Notes: generated by a model from the sequence alone, not told the origin. 64,000 nucleotides of DNA from Legionella_C sp963803545 (GCA_963803545.1 CAWDMX010000004.1:620001-684000); one strand, 5' to 3'; shown: positions 26,206 to 35,417, counted from the first letter of the stretch. A program made the numbers and translations.

Positions 26206-29000
26206 GCAAAAAGCCTTACCTCGTTATTACCGGAAATATTATCAGCACAGCGTGCGCATAGGTCGAGTGAACCATCATCCTTACTTAAGTTTTCACAACG
26301 ATGCCAGCAACGCGCGCATTTCTCATGCGAACTGGGCTGTACGTCTACCGCTATTTGTAATTCATCATTCAGTAAGGCCGTATCGGTAATTGCGTCCAGT
26401 GGCTTAACCGTAGCTTTAGAGGTTATCAATAAAAAACGCAACTCATTTTCAAAGTAAGAGATTTTAGCCAAAAGATTCGGGCAAGCGTAAATAGTCACCT
26501 CCGCGGCTAGTGGCGAACCGATTAAACCGCTCTGGCGTTTTAATTCCAAAGCCTTATTGACTTCATTACGCACCCGTTGCATCTCATGCCAAAAATCTAA
26601 ATCCACATCACTCATAATTGGCCAGTCTTCAAACCAGGTTTCTGTAAAAATGGATGTGGAACCTTGCTCCGGAATTGCTTGCCATAACTCATCTGCAGTA
26701 AATGAAATTATCGGCGCCAACCAGCGTGTAAGTGCATGAATAATATAGTACATGGCGGTTTGGCAGGAGCGTCGAGCAATACTATTTTTAGGTGTTGTGT
26801 ATTGGCGGTCTTTAATGACATCTAAATAAAAACCCCCCAAGTCCATCGCGCAAAAATTATGAATTTTTTGATAAATAGTGTGGAAGTTATAACTATTATA
26901 GGCGGTGATAATTTCTTGTTGCAGCTGCTGAGTACGCGCAATAATCCATTTATCCATTGCAACCAAATTATCACTGGCTACTGTATTTTCTTTAGTGAAA
27001 TCAAAAAGATTGGCTAATAAAAACCGAGCCGTATTTCGAATACGCCTGTAGGCGTCCGCGTTACGACTAATAATCTCGTCCGAAATACCAACCTCATTAC
27101 GGTAATCAGTGGATGCGACCCACAACCGGATTATATCGGCACCATGCTGATTAATAATTTTATCTAAAGCAACGTAGTTTCCTTTAGATTTTGAAAGCTT
27201 TTTACCCTCAGCATCTACTGTAAACCCATGAGTTAAAACAGTTTTATACGGGGGAACGCCATACATCGCTACAGCCGTTGTGATAGATGAGTTAAACCAA
27301 CCACGGTGCTGATCGGAACCTTCAAAATACATATCTGCTGGAAAACCCAAAGAAGAGTTACTGTTTAATACGCAAAAATGGGAAACACCGGAATCAAACC
27401 AAACATCCAATGTATCTGTAATTTTATCGTACAAAGCATGATCCGCACCTAAAAATTCTGCAACATCCAAATCAAACCACGCATCAACTCCATCTACCTC
27501 AATCAACTGAGCCACTTTCTCTACTAAGCGTAGGCTTTCTGGATGCAATTCACGGCTGTGCTTGTGAACAAATAAGGGGAGCGGTGTCCCCCACGCTCTT
27601 TGTCTTGATATGCACCAGTCAGGCCTGTTTTCAATCATTTTAATAATGCGAGGCTTACCCCAATCGGGTATCCAATTAACCGTATTAATTTGGTGGATAA
27701 TAGCTTCCCGTAAACCATTTTTATCCATTGAGATGAACCATTGCGGCGTTGCTAAAAATATAACCGGTGTTTTATGACGCCAGCAATGAGGGTAGCTGTG
27801 GGTAATTTTTTCATGCAGCAAGAGGGTTTTCTTCTCGTTCAATAATGCAATGATAGCGCCATTTACTTTTACGACCGATTGACCGGCAAAAAAGGCAACA
27901 TCAGGCTTATAGCAACCGTTCGACTGCACCGGATTTTCCAAGGGCAATGAAAACTTTTTACCTACAAGATAATCGTCGGGGCCATGTGCAGGAGCTGTGT
28001 GCACACAGCCAGTACCCGATTCTGTAGTCACATGTTCACCATAAATAATAGGAACGTTTTTATCCAAAAAGGGGTGCTGCAGTTGTGTATTAAAAAACGC
28101 CTTGCCCTCTTGCTCGCCTTTGATTGTATAGTGCTCAATGCCGTAGCGCGCCATGGAAGACGCAACTAAATCCGCGGCTATTAAAAAATAGCCGTTTGCT
28201 GTATCGATAAGTTGGTAGCGCAACGTCGGGTGTAAGCAGACGGCTTCATTAGCCAATAAAGACCAGGGGGTTGTCGTCCAGATGGGTACCGTAATTGGTT
28301 TAGAGGTTAATTGACTGTCAAAAATCGTTGAAAAACCCGTCGCATTCACTACTGAAAACATCACATCTATCGAATCTGAAATTTTATTTTCGTAGTCCAC
28401 TTCCGCTTCTGCAAGCGCAGAGCTACATTCAATGCACCAATGGACAGGTTTAAAGCCTTGCTGCAAGTGTCCATTCTTAATAATCGTGCCTAATGCACGA
28501 ACAATATTGGCCTCATAAGTAAAATTGGAGGTTGTGTAGGGGTTGTGCCAATCGGCGAGTACACCCAGGCGTTTGAATTCTTGCTTTTGTATTTCAATTT
28601 GTGTTGCGGCGTAATTACGACACTTGGCCCTGAATTCTTTTGCGCTTAATTTAACCCCAGCTTTTCCAAATTTTTTTTCAACATTCAATTCAATTGGTAA
28701 TCCATGGCAGTCCCAGCCAGGAACAAAGGGAGCATTTATTCCACTCAAAGTTTTAGATTTTACAATAATATCTTTCAAAATTTTATTAAGCGCGTGACCG
28801 CAATGCAAATTACCATTGGCGTACGGGGGACCATCGTGCAAAATAAACGCGGGGCTATCTTGGCGTGCAGCACGAATGTACTGGTATATATTTTTTTCCT
28901 GCCATACAGCAAGCCGAGCCGGTTCTTTTTGCGATAAATTGGCTTTCATCGAAAAATCTGTGGTTGGTAAGTTTAGGGTATTTTTATATTCTGGCATCAC
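26202..29000 (-). CDS. ileS: Isoleucyl-tRNA synthetase
   Basis: 932 residues, class I aminoacyl-tRNA synthetase. The HIGH motif is HCGH in GPPYANGNLHCGHALNK, the KMSKS motif is KLSKS in GKKLSKSKGNYV, and the C-terminal zinc site has paired cysteines (CARCWHRC and CARC). An editing (CP1) domain is present (WTTTPWSLLANEAV, GTGCVHTAPAHG). It follows ribF by 8 nt and overlaps lspA, the classical ribF-ileS-lspA order. Confidence 0.98.
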   Translation of the reverse strand: MMPEYKNTLNLPTTDFSMKANLSQKEPARLAVWQEKNIYQYIRAARQDSPAFILHDGPPYANGNLHCGHALNKILKDIIVKSKTLSGINAPFVPGWDCHGLPIELNVEKKFGKAGVKLSAKEFRAKCRNYAATQIEIQKQEFKRLGVLADWHNPYTTSNFTYEANIVRALGTIIKNGHLQQGFKPVHWCIECSSALAEAEVDYENKISDSIDVMFSVVNATGFSTIFDSQLTSKPITVPIWTTTPWSLLANEAVCLHPTLRYQLIDTANGYFLIAADLVASSMARYGIEHYTIKGEQEGKAFFNTQLQHPFLDKNVPIIYGEHVTTESGTGCVHTAPAHGPDDYLVGKKFSLPLENPVQSNGCYKPDVAFFAGQSVVKVNGAIIALLNEKKTLLLHEKITHSYPHCWRHKTPVIFLATPQWFISMDKNGLREAIIHQINTVNWIPDWGKPRIIKMIENRPDWCISRQRAWGTPLPLFVHKHSRELHPESLRLVEKVAQLIEVDGVDAWFDLDVAEFLGADHALYDKITDTLDVWFDSGVSHFCVLNSNSSLGFPADMYFEGSDQHRGWFNSSITTAVAMYGVPPYKTVLTHGFTVDAEGKKLSKSKGNYVALDKIINQHGADIIRLWVASTDYRNEVGISDEIISRNADAYRRIRNTARFLLANLFDFTKENTVASDNLVAMDKWIIARTQQLQQEIITAYNSYNFHTIYQKIHNFCAMDLGGFYLDVIKDRQYTTPKNSIARRSCQTAMYYIIHALTRWLAPIISFTADELWQAIPEQGSTSIFTETWFEDWPIMSDVDLDFWHEMQRVRNEVNKALELKRQSGLIGSPLAAEVTIYACPNLLAKISYFENELRFLLITSKATVKPLDAITDTALLNDELQIAVDVQPSSHEKCARCWHRCENLSKDDGSLDLCARCADNISGNNEVRLFA

Positions 29001-29008
29001 AACACTCG

Positions 29009-29944
29009 TTAGTTTAGTAATTTAAAATAGCTTTTCGCCGCATCGATATCTTTATTAATTTGCGCAATCAAAATGTCGATTGAATCGAATTTTATTTCAT
29101 CCCTTAATTTACGTAAAAAGCGTACGCGCAAATGTTGTCCGTAAAAATTTTCAGTGGTGTCAAACATATGAATTTCAATAGTAATGGTATTTCCATCGAC
29201 CGTTGGCCTGCAACCAACGTTTGCAACCCCTTGAAAGCAATTGGAGTTCGAGTGGTTGGTTACTTGCACACAAAAAACACCTTTAATAGGCATGGGTAAA
29301 TACCGATGAATATTCGCTGTTGGAATACCCCACTTTCGTCCCTGTTGCGTCCCAGAAACTACGCGCCCACAAATTTCATAGTCGCGACCCAGTAAGCTCG
29401 CCCCTTGCGCTAACGCCCCTTTTTGAAACAGATTACGAATTATCGTAGAACTTATTCGTTCATTATTCAGGGTAAAATTTTTAAAAATTTCTACGGTGGT
29501 ATTGGTTTTTAGTGCCATTTCTTGAAGCAGCTTGCTATCGCCGCATCGCTTTTTTCCAAATTGGAAATCTTCCCCTACTAACAAATAGGTTATTAACGGG
29601 CGGCTAAAGAAAAAACGCTGCGCAAAATCCTCGGCGGGCATTTCCGCAAGCTTTGCTTGAAACTTCAAGCATAAAACATAATCAATATCCCATTGCGCTA
29701 GATACCCAATTTTTTCACGGAGCGTCGACAGTCTTAGTGCCGCATCTTTTTGATTAAAAAACTCATCGGGTTGAGGCTCAAAAAGTATCACTAAAGTTGG
29801 AAGATTACGCTGGTTGGCATTTTCTATTAAACGGGCTAATAAGGCTTGGTGCCCGCAGTGCACCCCATCAAAATTACCTATTGTCGCGGCAATTTGTGCG
29901 GGGCACTGCGATAAAGATTTAGAACCATATAGTAATTTCATCAA
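29009..29944 (-). CDS. ribF: Bifunctional riboflavin kinase / FAD synthetase
   Basis: 311 residues. The N-terminal FMN adenylyltransferase domain has GNFDGVHCGHQALL and RISSTIIRNLF; the C-terminal riboflavin kinase domain shows GRKWGIPTANI and GVANVGCRPTVDG. Makes FMN and FAD. It is the first gene of the tight leftward run. No FMN riboswitch is seen upstream. Confidence 0.96.
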   Translation of the reverse strand: MMKLLYGSKSLSQCPAQIAATIGNFDGVHCGHQALLARLIENANQRNLPTLVILFEPQPDEFFNQKDAALRLSTLREKIGYLAQWDIDYVLCLKFQAKLAEMPAEDFAQRFFFSRPLITYLLVGEDFQFGKKRCGDSKLLQEMALKTNTTVEIFKNFTLNNERISSTIIRNLFQKGALAQGASLLGRDYEICGRVVSGTQQGRKWGIPTANIHRYLPMPIKGVFCVQVTNHSNSNCFQGVANVGCRPTVDGNTITIEIHMFDTTENFYGQHLRVRFLRKLRDEIKFDSIDILIAQINKDIDAAKSYFKLLN

Positions 29945-29973
29945 CAGCCACTTTAAAAATATACGCCATAATA

Positions 29974-30402
29974 TTAATCAACTTTGGGTCTTACAATCAG
30001 CACGTCGCATTCAGCTCCATGTAAAATTGCGTTAGCACTAGAACCTAATAATAGAGCTAAACCGTGTTTACCATGACTACCCGTAACAATTAAATCAATT
30101 TTTCGCTCTTTTGCAACGCGCAAAATTTCATTTTTTGTAGAGCCAAATTCAATCATGCAGTGGGCGTCATCAACATTAAGCGATGCCGCAAGAGAACCCA
30201 ACTCTTTTTCAGCTTGTTCACGAATTGATAACTCAACCTCTGCAAAACCGGCAAATCCAGGATAAGCGTAGGCTGGGATAGGCTCAACAACATGAACAAG
30301 CAGCAGATCGGCGCCGTTTTCTTCGGCTATCTTTCGAGCTTTGTGCGCGGCGCGTATACCAACATCATCAAAATCGGTTGCAAATAACACTCTTTTATAC
30401 AT
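29974..30402 (-). CDS. Universal stress protein (UspA family)
   Basis: 142 residues of a single Usp domain. The N-terminus (YKRVLFATDFD) and the ATP-binding loop G-x2-G-x9-G-S (GSHGKHGLALLLGSSAN) match nucleotide-binding Usp proteins of the UspFG/MJ0577 type. Cytoplasmic; biochemical role not settled. It lies 29 bp upstream of ribF on the same strand and could share a transcript. Confidence 0.9.
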   Translation of the reverse strand: MYKRVLFATDFDDVGIRAAHKARKIAEENGADLLLVHVVEPIPAYAYPGFAGFAEVELSIREQAEKELGSLAASLNVDDAHCMIEFGSTKNEILRVAKERKIDLIVTGSHGKHGLALLLGSSANAILHGAECDVLIVRPKVD

Positions 30403-31076
30403 GTAAATCTCCTTATCGCACGTGTCTAAATTTTGTTGAACAGCAAGATTAGCAGAAAATACTATTATTGCCCAGGTTTACCAATCTTGGTTGCTCTATT
30501 TTAATAACCGTATAGTACTGTTCTTTTCAACAAAGATAGAGCGCAAGCGCTAATTTATTAGTGGATTGAACCCTATCTTGTAATTACGCAAACGAATAGT
30601 GTGTTGAACGCCCATTTTTACAAACTTTTTTAAACGAGTATCTTCAATCAGCTATTCGTGCTGTAAGCTGTATGAAATCGACTCACCATCGTACCTATCC
30701 CAACACACACCTGTACCACGCGAGCATGCTCTTATACTGTTAGCTTCAAAGCGTTTCCTAATAGACTCGGCAAAGTAATTGCAACCAGGTGCCGATAAGT
30801 AATTTCGGATTATGGTAACCCTTGGGGTCCTAAGTGCTTCGTAAAAACCCAAAGGAACCACTTAGGCGTGCGAGCGAAGTTGTCTTTTTTTTTAATTATC
30901 AACTACGGTGCTTGTGTGCAAGCGTTCAACGCAACTCGTCTAGAATACCATAAGCTAACGTGGCGCAATGCTCACTTACGCAACTCCAGGAGCCATAAGT
31001 GCCTGTGAAAAGTATTGAAAGTTGGGAACAGTGATGCTATTTTGCCTACAAATTGATCGCAATTGGTATCAAGTCT
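30403..31076. other. Long intergenic region with imperfect inverted repeats
   Basis: About 670 bp between the divergent stress-protein gene and the next secreted-protein gene. A 69-codon minus-strand frame (30652-30861) has no family match and no ribosome site, so I do not call it. Around 30810-30870 there are nested inverted repeats: CCTAAGTG (30829-30836) with CACTTAGG (30859-30866), and CCTTGGGG with CCCAAAGG inside the same segment. They could fold as RNA or be a degenerate repeat element. Confidence 0.35.
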
Positions 31077-31493
31077 ATGAATATATTTAAATGCATCCCC
31101 TTAGGTCTGGTGCTTTTATCAACCGCAGTTCGCGCAGAACCTTTTCAGCAAAGCATCAAATTGCATTTTAATTCACCCACTATTGCTACTCGAATTTATT
31201 GGAAGTACATCTGCTTTAGCACCAGTGATTGGTTTGATATTCAGCATTGTAATACCACGAAACACGTTTATAATCATGGTCCAAAAAAATGGCATTTATC
31301 TACAGCGATTCATAAAAGCGTGTTTGATGACAGTTGTTCCCCTCTTTTACAAACTCAATCGCTTGCAAACGAATCGGGTAGTTTAGTTATTAGTGCTACG
31401 GTAACAACGCAACAAACAGAAGTTTTAGGCAAAAAAATTGAATTAGTGGTCGTTTCAGATTGTCATACTGCCTGGAGTCCAGACAGCATTTAA
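31077..31493 (+). CDS. Hypothetical exported protein
   Basis: 138 residues from the ATG at 31077 (a TTG eight codons earlier would precede the signal peptide). Clear Sec signal peptide, MNIFKCIPLGLVLLSTAVRA with cleavage before EPFQQ. The mature part has four cysteines (YICFS, HCNTT, DSCSP, SDCHT), probably two disulphides, and a beta-rich pattern. No family recognised. Its N-terminus resembles that of the exported protein at 2440-3027 only in being a signal peptide. Confidence 0.65.
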   Translation: MNIFKCIPLGLVLLSTAVRAEPFQQSIKLHFNSPTIATRIYWKYICFSTSDWFDIQHCNTTKHVYNHGPKKWHLSTAIHKSVFDDSCSPLLQTQSLANESGSLVISATVTTQQTEVLGKKIELVVVSDCHTAWSPDSI

Positions 31494-31602
31494 GATTGTA
31501 GTTGTTGTAAAGTGTTTTTTATAACGACCCTCGAAAACGCCACTTATCGTCGTTATACCGCAACGTGTCGTCGGAATCCCAAGGTTTAAATGCCAATAAA
31601 TC

Positions 31603-32160
31603 TTATATATCCAACAAATCTTTTTCTTTTTCTGATAATAATTTATCAATTTCAGCTACGTATTTATCGGTAATATTTTGAATTAAATCATTAGCGCGAC
31701 GCTCTTCATCATCCGAAATTGATTTGTTTTTTATTAGCTCTTTAAGTTGATTATTAGCGTCACGTCGAACATTGCGTACGGCAACCCGCGCTTGCTCGCC
31801 TTCTCCGCGAACAACTTTAATAAGCTCTTTACGACGTTCCTCTGTCAACGGAGGCATGGGAACTCGAATTGCTGCTCCTGATGTTGCAGGATTTAGCCCT
31901 AAATCCGAATTCAAAATGGCCTTTTCAACCGCCGCAACCATAGACTTTTCCCACGGTGTCACCATAATGGTTCGAGCGTCACTTGTTGTAACATTGGCTA
32001 TTTGGCTTAACGGAGTCATGTTGCCGTAATAATCAACTTGTACGTTATCTAAAAAACTAGCACTGGCTCTACCGGTTCTAATTTTAGTAAAATCCTGTTG
32101 CAATGTTTCGATAGTTTTTTTCATACGCTTCTCAGCGTCTTGTTTTATTTCATTAATCAT
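31603..32160 (-). CDS. frr: Ribosome recycling factor
   Basis: 185 residues, the usual length. Contains the hallmark KIRTGRASASFLD and IRVPMPPLTEERRKEL and NVRRDANNQLK segments. Releases ribosomes from mRNA after termination together with EF-G. It overlaps the pyrH 3' end by 8 nt and ends the rpsB-tsf-pyrH-frr run. Confidence 0.98.
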   Translation of the reverse strand: MINEIKQDAEKRMKKTIETLQQDFTKIRTGRASASFLDNVQVDYYGNMTPLSQIANVTTSDARTIMVTPWEKSMVAAVEKAILNSDLGLNPATSGAAIRVPMPPLTEERRKELIKVVRGEGEQARVAVRNVRRDANNQLKELIKNKSISDDEERRANDLIQNITDKYVAEIDKLLSEKEKDLLDI

Positions 32161-32887
32161 TATGCGCTCCTACTAAAGTCCCTACTTGCTCACCAACAAC
32201 AATTTTTTGTAAAGCTTCAGGTTCTGCCATATTAAAAACATACAACGGCATGTTTTGATCTTGACAAAGGCAAATGGCGGTTGCATCCATCACCTGTAAA
32301 TTATCCGCTAAAACTTGTTTGTAACTTACAAAATCAAACCGCTGAGCGTTAGGATTTTTAACAGGGTCCTCAGAGTATATGCCGTCAACCTTCGTGGCTT
32401 TAAGCACAACATCAGCGCCTACTTCCACTGCTCGCAAACAAGCGGCGGTATCCGTTGTAAAAAAAGGGTTCCCAGTACCCGCTGCAAATATTATTACGGT
32501 TTTGTTTCTTAAATGGTGTATTGCTTTTCTTCTATCGTAGGAATCAACAATTCCAGGCATGGGTATGGCGGACATAATCCGAGCGGGAAGATCGATGCGC
32601 TCCATCGCATCCCGTAAGGCTAATGCATTCATCAAAGTAGCAAGCATACCCATATGGTCGCCTGTTACCCTTCCTAGCCCTGCTTCAGAGAGTGCTTTTC
32701 CACGGAATAAATTGCCACCGCCGATAACCAAACCAACTTGCACACCCATACCTAAAAGATTCGCAACATCTTTTGCAATGCGATCAAGCACTGACGGATC
32801 AATACCAAACTGCGAATTACCCGTCAACGCCTCACCACTGCATTTTAATAAAATACGCTTGTATTTTAATTTTTTTATTCCGGTCAT
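32153..32887 (-). CDS. pyrH: UMP kinase
   Basis: 244 residues, amino-acid-kinase fold. Motifs: YKRILLKCSGEAL, GLVIGGGNLFRG, AAGTGNPFFTTDTAA and VDGIYSEDP. Phosphorylates UMP to UDP in pyrimidine synthesis. Separated from tsf by 3 nt and overlapping frr, in the conserved gammaproteobacterial order. Confidence 0.98.
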   Translation of the reverse strand: MTGIKKLKYKRILLKCSGEALTGNSQFGIDPSVLDRIAKDVANLLGMGVQVGLVIGGGNLFRGKALSEAGLGRVTGDHMGMLATLMNALALRDAMERIDLPARIMSAIPMPGIVDSYDRRKAIHHLRNKTVIIFAAGTGNPFFTTDTAACLRAVEVGADVVLKATKVDGIYSEDPVKNPNAQRFDFVSYKQVLADNLQVMDATAICLCQDQNMPLYVFNMAEPEALQKIVVGEQVGTLVGAHND

Positions 32888-32890
32888 ATT

Positions 32891-33778
32891 TTAACTACGA
32901 ACCTGAGACATTACTTCTTCGGCAAAATTAACCTCTTTCTTTTCAATGCCATCGCCAACTGCAAAGCGTATGAAGGATATAACTTCAGCATTTTTATCTT
33001 TCAATAATTGGGCTACTGTAATATCGGAGTTTTTCACAAAAGGTTGATCAAGCAAACTTACTTCTTTTAAATATTTGCTTATTTGACCTTCAATCATGCG
33101 ATCAATAATTTCTTGAGGCTTACCGCTTTCAAGAGCTTGCGCAGTAAACACATTGCGCTCGGTTTCAATATTACTGGCTGGCACTTGTTCTCGACTAATA
33201 ACTATCGGTCTACTTGCCGCAATGTGCATGGCTATATCTTTAGCTAAAGCTTCATCGCCATTTTTTAAAGCCACAACCACACCAATGCGCGACCCTGCAT
33301 GCAGATAGGTGCCTATTGCGCCATCCGTTGTAACCGAACTAATTCTGCGCACTTGAATGTTTTCACCAATTTTTGAAATTAATTGTTGTCTTGCTTGCTC
33401 GATCGTAAGGTCAGTGCCAACCATCATTTTACCGGATAAAACTTCTACGTCTGTAGTTTTGTAATGCATAGCCATATTGACTAATTGCTCAGCAAATGAC
33501 ATGAAATTGCTGTCACGAGCCGCAAAGTCGGTTTCGCTATTAATTTCTGCAATATACGCTACATGCTCAGTGCCTTCCGTTGAAAAAACAGTCGTACAAA
33601 TACCTTCAGCCGCAACACGCGAACCTACTTTATCAACCTTAACTTGTGATTCTACACGAATTAAATGGATAGCTTCTTCTAAATTACCGTCCGTGCGTAC
33701 GAGATATTTTTTACAATCCATCATCCCAGCACCGGTTAATTCGCGCAGCTCTTTAACTAAACTTGCAGTAATATTCAT
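32891..33778 (-). CDS. tsf: Elongation factor Ts
   Basis: 295 residues from the ATG at 33778 (MNITASLVKELRELTGAGMMDCKK). The TDFAARDSNF motif of the EF-Tu nucleotide-exchange core is present. A GTG four codons upstream is less likely because AGTGAGA there serves as the ribosome site. It follows rpsB with a hairpin in the 60-bp gap. Confidence 0.97.
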   Translation of the reverse strand: MNITASLVKELRELTGAGMMDCKKYLVRTDGNLEEAIHLIRVESQVKVDKVGSRVAAEGICTTVFSTEGTEHVAYIAEINSETDFAARDSNFMSFAEQLVNMAMHYKTTDVEVLSGKMMVGTDLTIEQARQQLISKIGENIQVRRISSVTTDGAIGTYLHAGSRIGVVVALKNGDEALAKDIAMHIAASRPIVISREQVPASNIETERNVFTAQALESGKPQEIIDRMIEGQISKYLKEVSLLDQPFVKNSDITVAQLLKDKNAEVISFIRFAVGDGIEKKEVNFAEEVMSQVRS

Positions 33779-33795
33779 GGTAATTCTCACTTAGC

Positions 33796-33828
33796 AAAAA
33801 GGGATGTATACAGAAATATACATCCCTT
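33796..33828 (-). terminator. Hairpin with T-run in the rpsB-tsf gap
   Basis: On the minus strand, perfect 12-bp arms (AAGGGATGTATA and its complement, 33799-33810 and 33817-33828) around a 6-nt loop, followed by TTTTT. It has the form of a rho-independent terminator between rpsB and tsf. In E. coli a hairpin at this place lets only part of the transcripts reach tsf, so partial termination is likely. Confidence 0.75.
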
Positions 33829-33841
33829 ATTAAATAACAGT

Positions 33842-34597
33842 TTATTCGCTTACAGTATCGTCTTTTTTAGCATCCGACACTTCAACAAATTCAGAATCAG
33901 GCATTCCACCAACGGTACGACTGTTTTTTGCGTCTAAAATTGCGTCCGCTATACAACGAACATAAATATCTACAGCACGCATTGAATCATCGTTTCCAGG
34001 AATAATGTAGTCAATATTATCAGGACTATTGTTAGTGTCCACAATACCAATAACGGGTATTTTTAAGCGTCTGGCTTCTTCAACTGCAATATGCTCGAAA
34101 CCAACGTCAACTACAAATAAGGCATCTGGCAGACCACCAATGTGTTCAATACCGCCTAAACCACGCTCTAATTTATCAAGTTCACGTGTTAGCATTAGGG
34201 CTTCTTTTTTGATCATTCCTGCAAAAGCACCTTTTTCACTTAATTCTTTTAATTCTTTTAATCGAAAAATTGATTGTCTAACTGTTTTAAAATTTGTAAG
34301 CATCCCACCTAACCAGCGGTGATCAACATAAGGCATTCCACAACGCTTAGCGTGCTCACGAATACTTTCTTGAGCGGCACGCTTTGTACCAACAAATAAT
34401 ATTTTGGCTTTGTTTGAGGCCAATCTTCCAACGTAGTTTGTTACGTCCTTCATCATTGGCATTGTTTTTTCAAGATCAATAATATGAATCTTATTTCGGG
34501 AACCGAATATATACTGTTCCATTTTAGGATTCCAATAGCGAGTACGATGCCCAAAATGAGCGCCCGCTTCCAATAATTCACGCATACTTACATTCAT
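33842..34597 (-). CDS. rpsB: 30S ribosomal protein S2
   Basis: 251 residues. Starts MNVSMRELLEAGAHFGHRTRYWNPKM and contains HIIDLEKT, FVGTKRAAQ, RWLGGMLTNFKT and PVIGIVDTNNSP, all typical of S2. CTGGAGAG precedes the ATG. First gene of rpsB-tsf-pyrH-frr; an autoregulatory-type leader hairpin and a promoter are visible upstream. The C-terminal tail is acidic. Confidence 0.98.
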   Translation of the reverse strand: MNVSMRELLEAGAHFGHRTRYWNPKMEQYIFGSRNKIHIIDLEKTMPMMKDVTNYVGRLASNKAKILFVGTKRAAQESIREHAKRCGMPYVDHRWLGGMLTNFKTVRQSIFRLKELKELSEKGAFAGMIKKEALMLTRELDKLERGLGGIEHIGGLPDALFVVDVGFEHIAVEEARRLKIPVIGIVDTNNSPDNIDYIIPGNDDSMRAVDIYVRCIADAILDAKNSRTVGGMPDSEFVEVSDAKKDDTVSE

Positions 34598-34621
34598 TTA
34601 TACTCTCCAGGGTTATGCCTC

Positions 34622-34677
34622 CACGCTTCCCATAAGATACCCCATTTCAGGGACCCCACCTTATGTGTCGAAGCGTG
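34622..34677 (-). promoter_or_regulatory. rpsB leader hairpin (probable S2 autoregulation site)
   Basis: In the rpsB 5' untranslated region, CACGCTTC (34670-34677, minus) pairs with GAAGCGTG (34622-34629), and CATAAG with CTTATG just inside (34660-34665, 34631-34636). The apical part carries two GGGG runs. Gammaproteobacterial rpsB leaders are known to be conserved structures through which S2 represses its own translation; position and shape fit. Identity to that motif has not been tested with a covariance model. Confidence 0.55.
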
Positions 34678-34698
34678 TGTGTATTTAAAAGCGCGCTA

Positions 34699-34727
34699 GT
34701 TATAACATATATTCTTTCAAGCTACAA
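34699..34727 (-). promoter_or_regulatory. Promoter of rpsB-tsf
   Basis: Minus strand: -35 TTGTAG (34722-34727), 17-nt spacer, -10 TATAAC (34699-34704), placing the start near 34692 just upstream of the leader hairpin. Each hexamer is close to the sigma-70 consensus and spacing is ideal. Confidence 0.55.
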
Positions 34728-34811
34728 TAAAATTTGAGATAGAAAAAGGATCGATAGGCAGTTGCAACTATACCTCTTAGCCTATAGGCACAAGTTTACT
34801 TTAAATTGCTG

Positions 34812-34839
34812 TTGACGCCAGAAATTTTCCTGATATAAT
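34812..34839 (+). promoter_or_regulatory. Promoter of the tRNA-Ser/tRNA-Arg pair
   Basis: TTGACG (34812-34817) and a perfect TATAAT (34834-34839) with a 16-nt spacer, 15 bp upstream of the first tRNA base. Confidence 0.72.
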
Positions 34840-34854
34840 TCGCAACGATTGTTT

Positions 34855-34944
34855 GGAGAGATGGCCGAGTGGTCGAAGGCGCTCCCCTGCTAAGGGAGTA
34901 TGGGAGGAATCCCATCGAGGGTTCGAATCCCTCTTTCTCCGCCA
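34855..34944 (+). tRNA. tRNA-Ser(GCT)
   Basis: 90-nt class II tRNA: acceptor stem GGAGAGA with TTTCTCC, anticodon loop CTGCTAA (anticodon GCT), long variable arm (TATGGGAGGAATCCCAT), T arm GAGGGTTCGAATCCCTC, encoded CCA. Only 9 nt before tRNA-Arg, so both are on one transcript. Confidence 0.96.
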
Positions 34945-34953
34945 AATAATAAT

Positions 34954-35030
34954 GCGCCCGTAGCTCAGTTGGATAGAGTATTTGGCTACGAACCAAAGGG
35001 TCGGAGGTTCGAATCCTTCCGGGCGCACCA
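34954..35030 (+). tRNA. tRNA-Arg(ACG)
   Basis: 77-nt tRNA: acceptor GCGCCCG with CGGGCGC, D arm GCTCAGTTGGATAGAGT, anticodon loop CTACGAA (anticodon ACG, A34 normally converted to inosine), T arm GGAGGTTCGAATCCTTC, encoded CCA. Confidence 0.97.
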
Positions 35031-35361
35031 CCTGATTGTTAATTTATACGGCTCTTTCCCTTCTAAGAATCCTATTTTAAGCACGTAGTACTCTAACCCT
35101 AAACCTACAGCTTTCAAAGTTTCAAAAAGCATACGCTTTTTCTTGAATTAACTTCATCGTGCGAGGCACGCTTCTTCCAACCCTGTTATGTTTTCTAAGT
35201 CGCCACATTTTGGCAATCTCACCCTTCATTGATACAGAGTGCCACCTAAAAAGCAAACCCTGTAAACGAGCTTTTTTGGCGTTTTACTAATTAAGTGGTA
35301 AAGTTTTTTAAAACGCCGCTGCTGGTAGCGATTCAACATTATAATTTACTCGAGCGTGCGT
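35031..35361. other. Intergenic stretch after the tRNA pair
   Basis: About 330 bp with closed frames. I see no terminator right after tRNA-Arg and no tRNA-derived repeat. The next structure is the terminator of the leftward gene at 35418. Confidence 0.4.
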
Positions 35362-35399
35362 AAAAAAAATCGCGGTCGGCTATAAAACCAACCACGATT
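35362..35399 (-). terminator. Rho-independent terminator of the secreted-protein gene
   Basis: Minus strand: AATCGTGGTTGG and CCGACCGCGATT form a 12-bp stem with two G-U pairs and an 8-nt loop, followed by a run of eight T's (35362-35369). The wobble pairs work on this strand only, which fixes the direction. It ends the gene at 35418-35924. Confidence 0.82.
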
Positions 35400-35417
35400 C
35401 AAAACATCAAGAACAGT

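Noticed and set aside
30652..30861. 69-codon minus-strand frame
   Set aside because: No ribosome site, no family resemblance, and it overlaps the inverted-repeat segment; kept only as a note.
31515..31560. Terminator for frr at TATAACGAC/GTCGTTATA
   Set aside because: The 9-bp arms are real, but on the frr strand they are followed by A's, not T's, and the loop is long.
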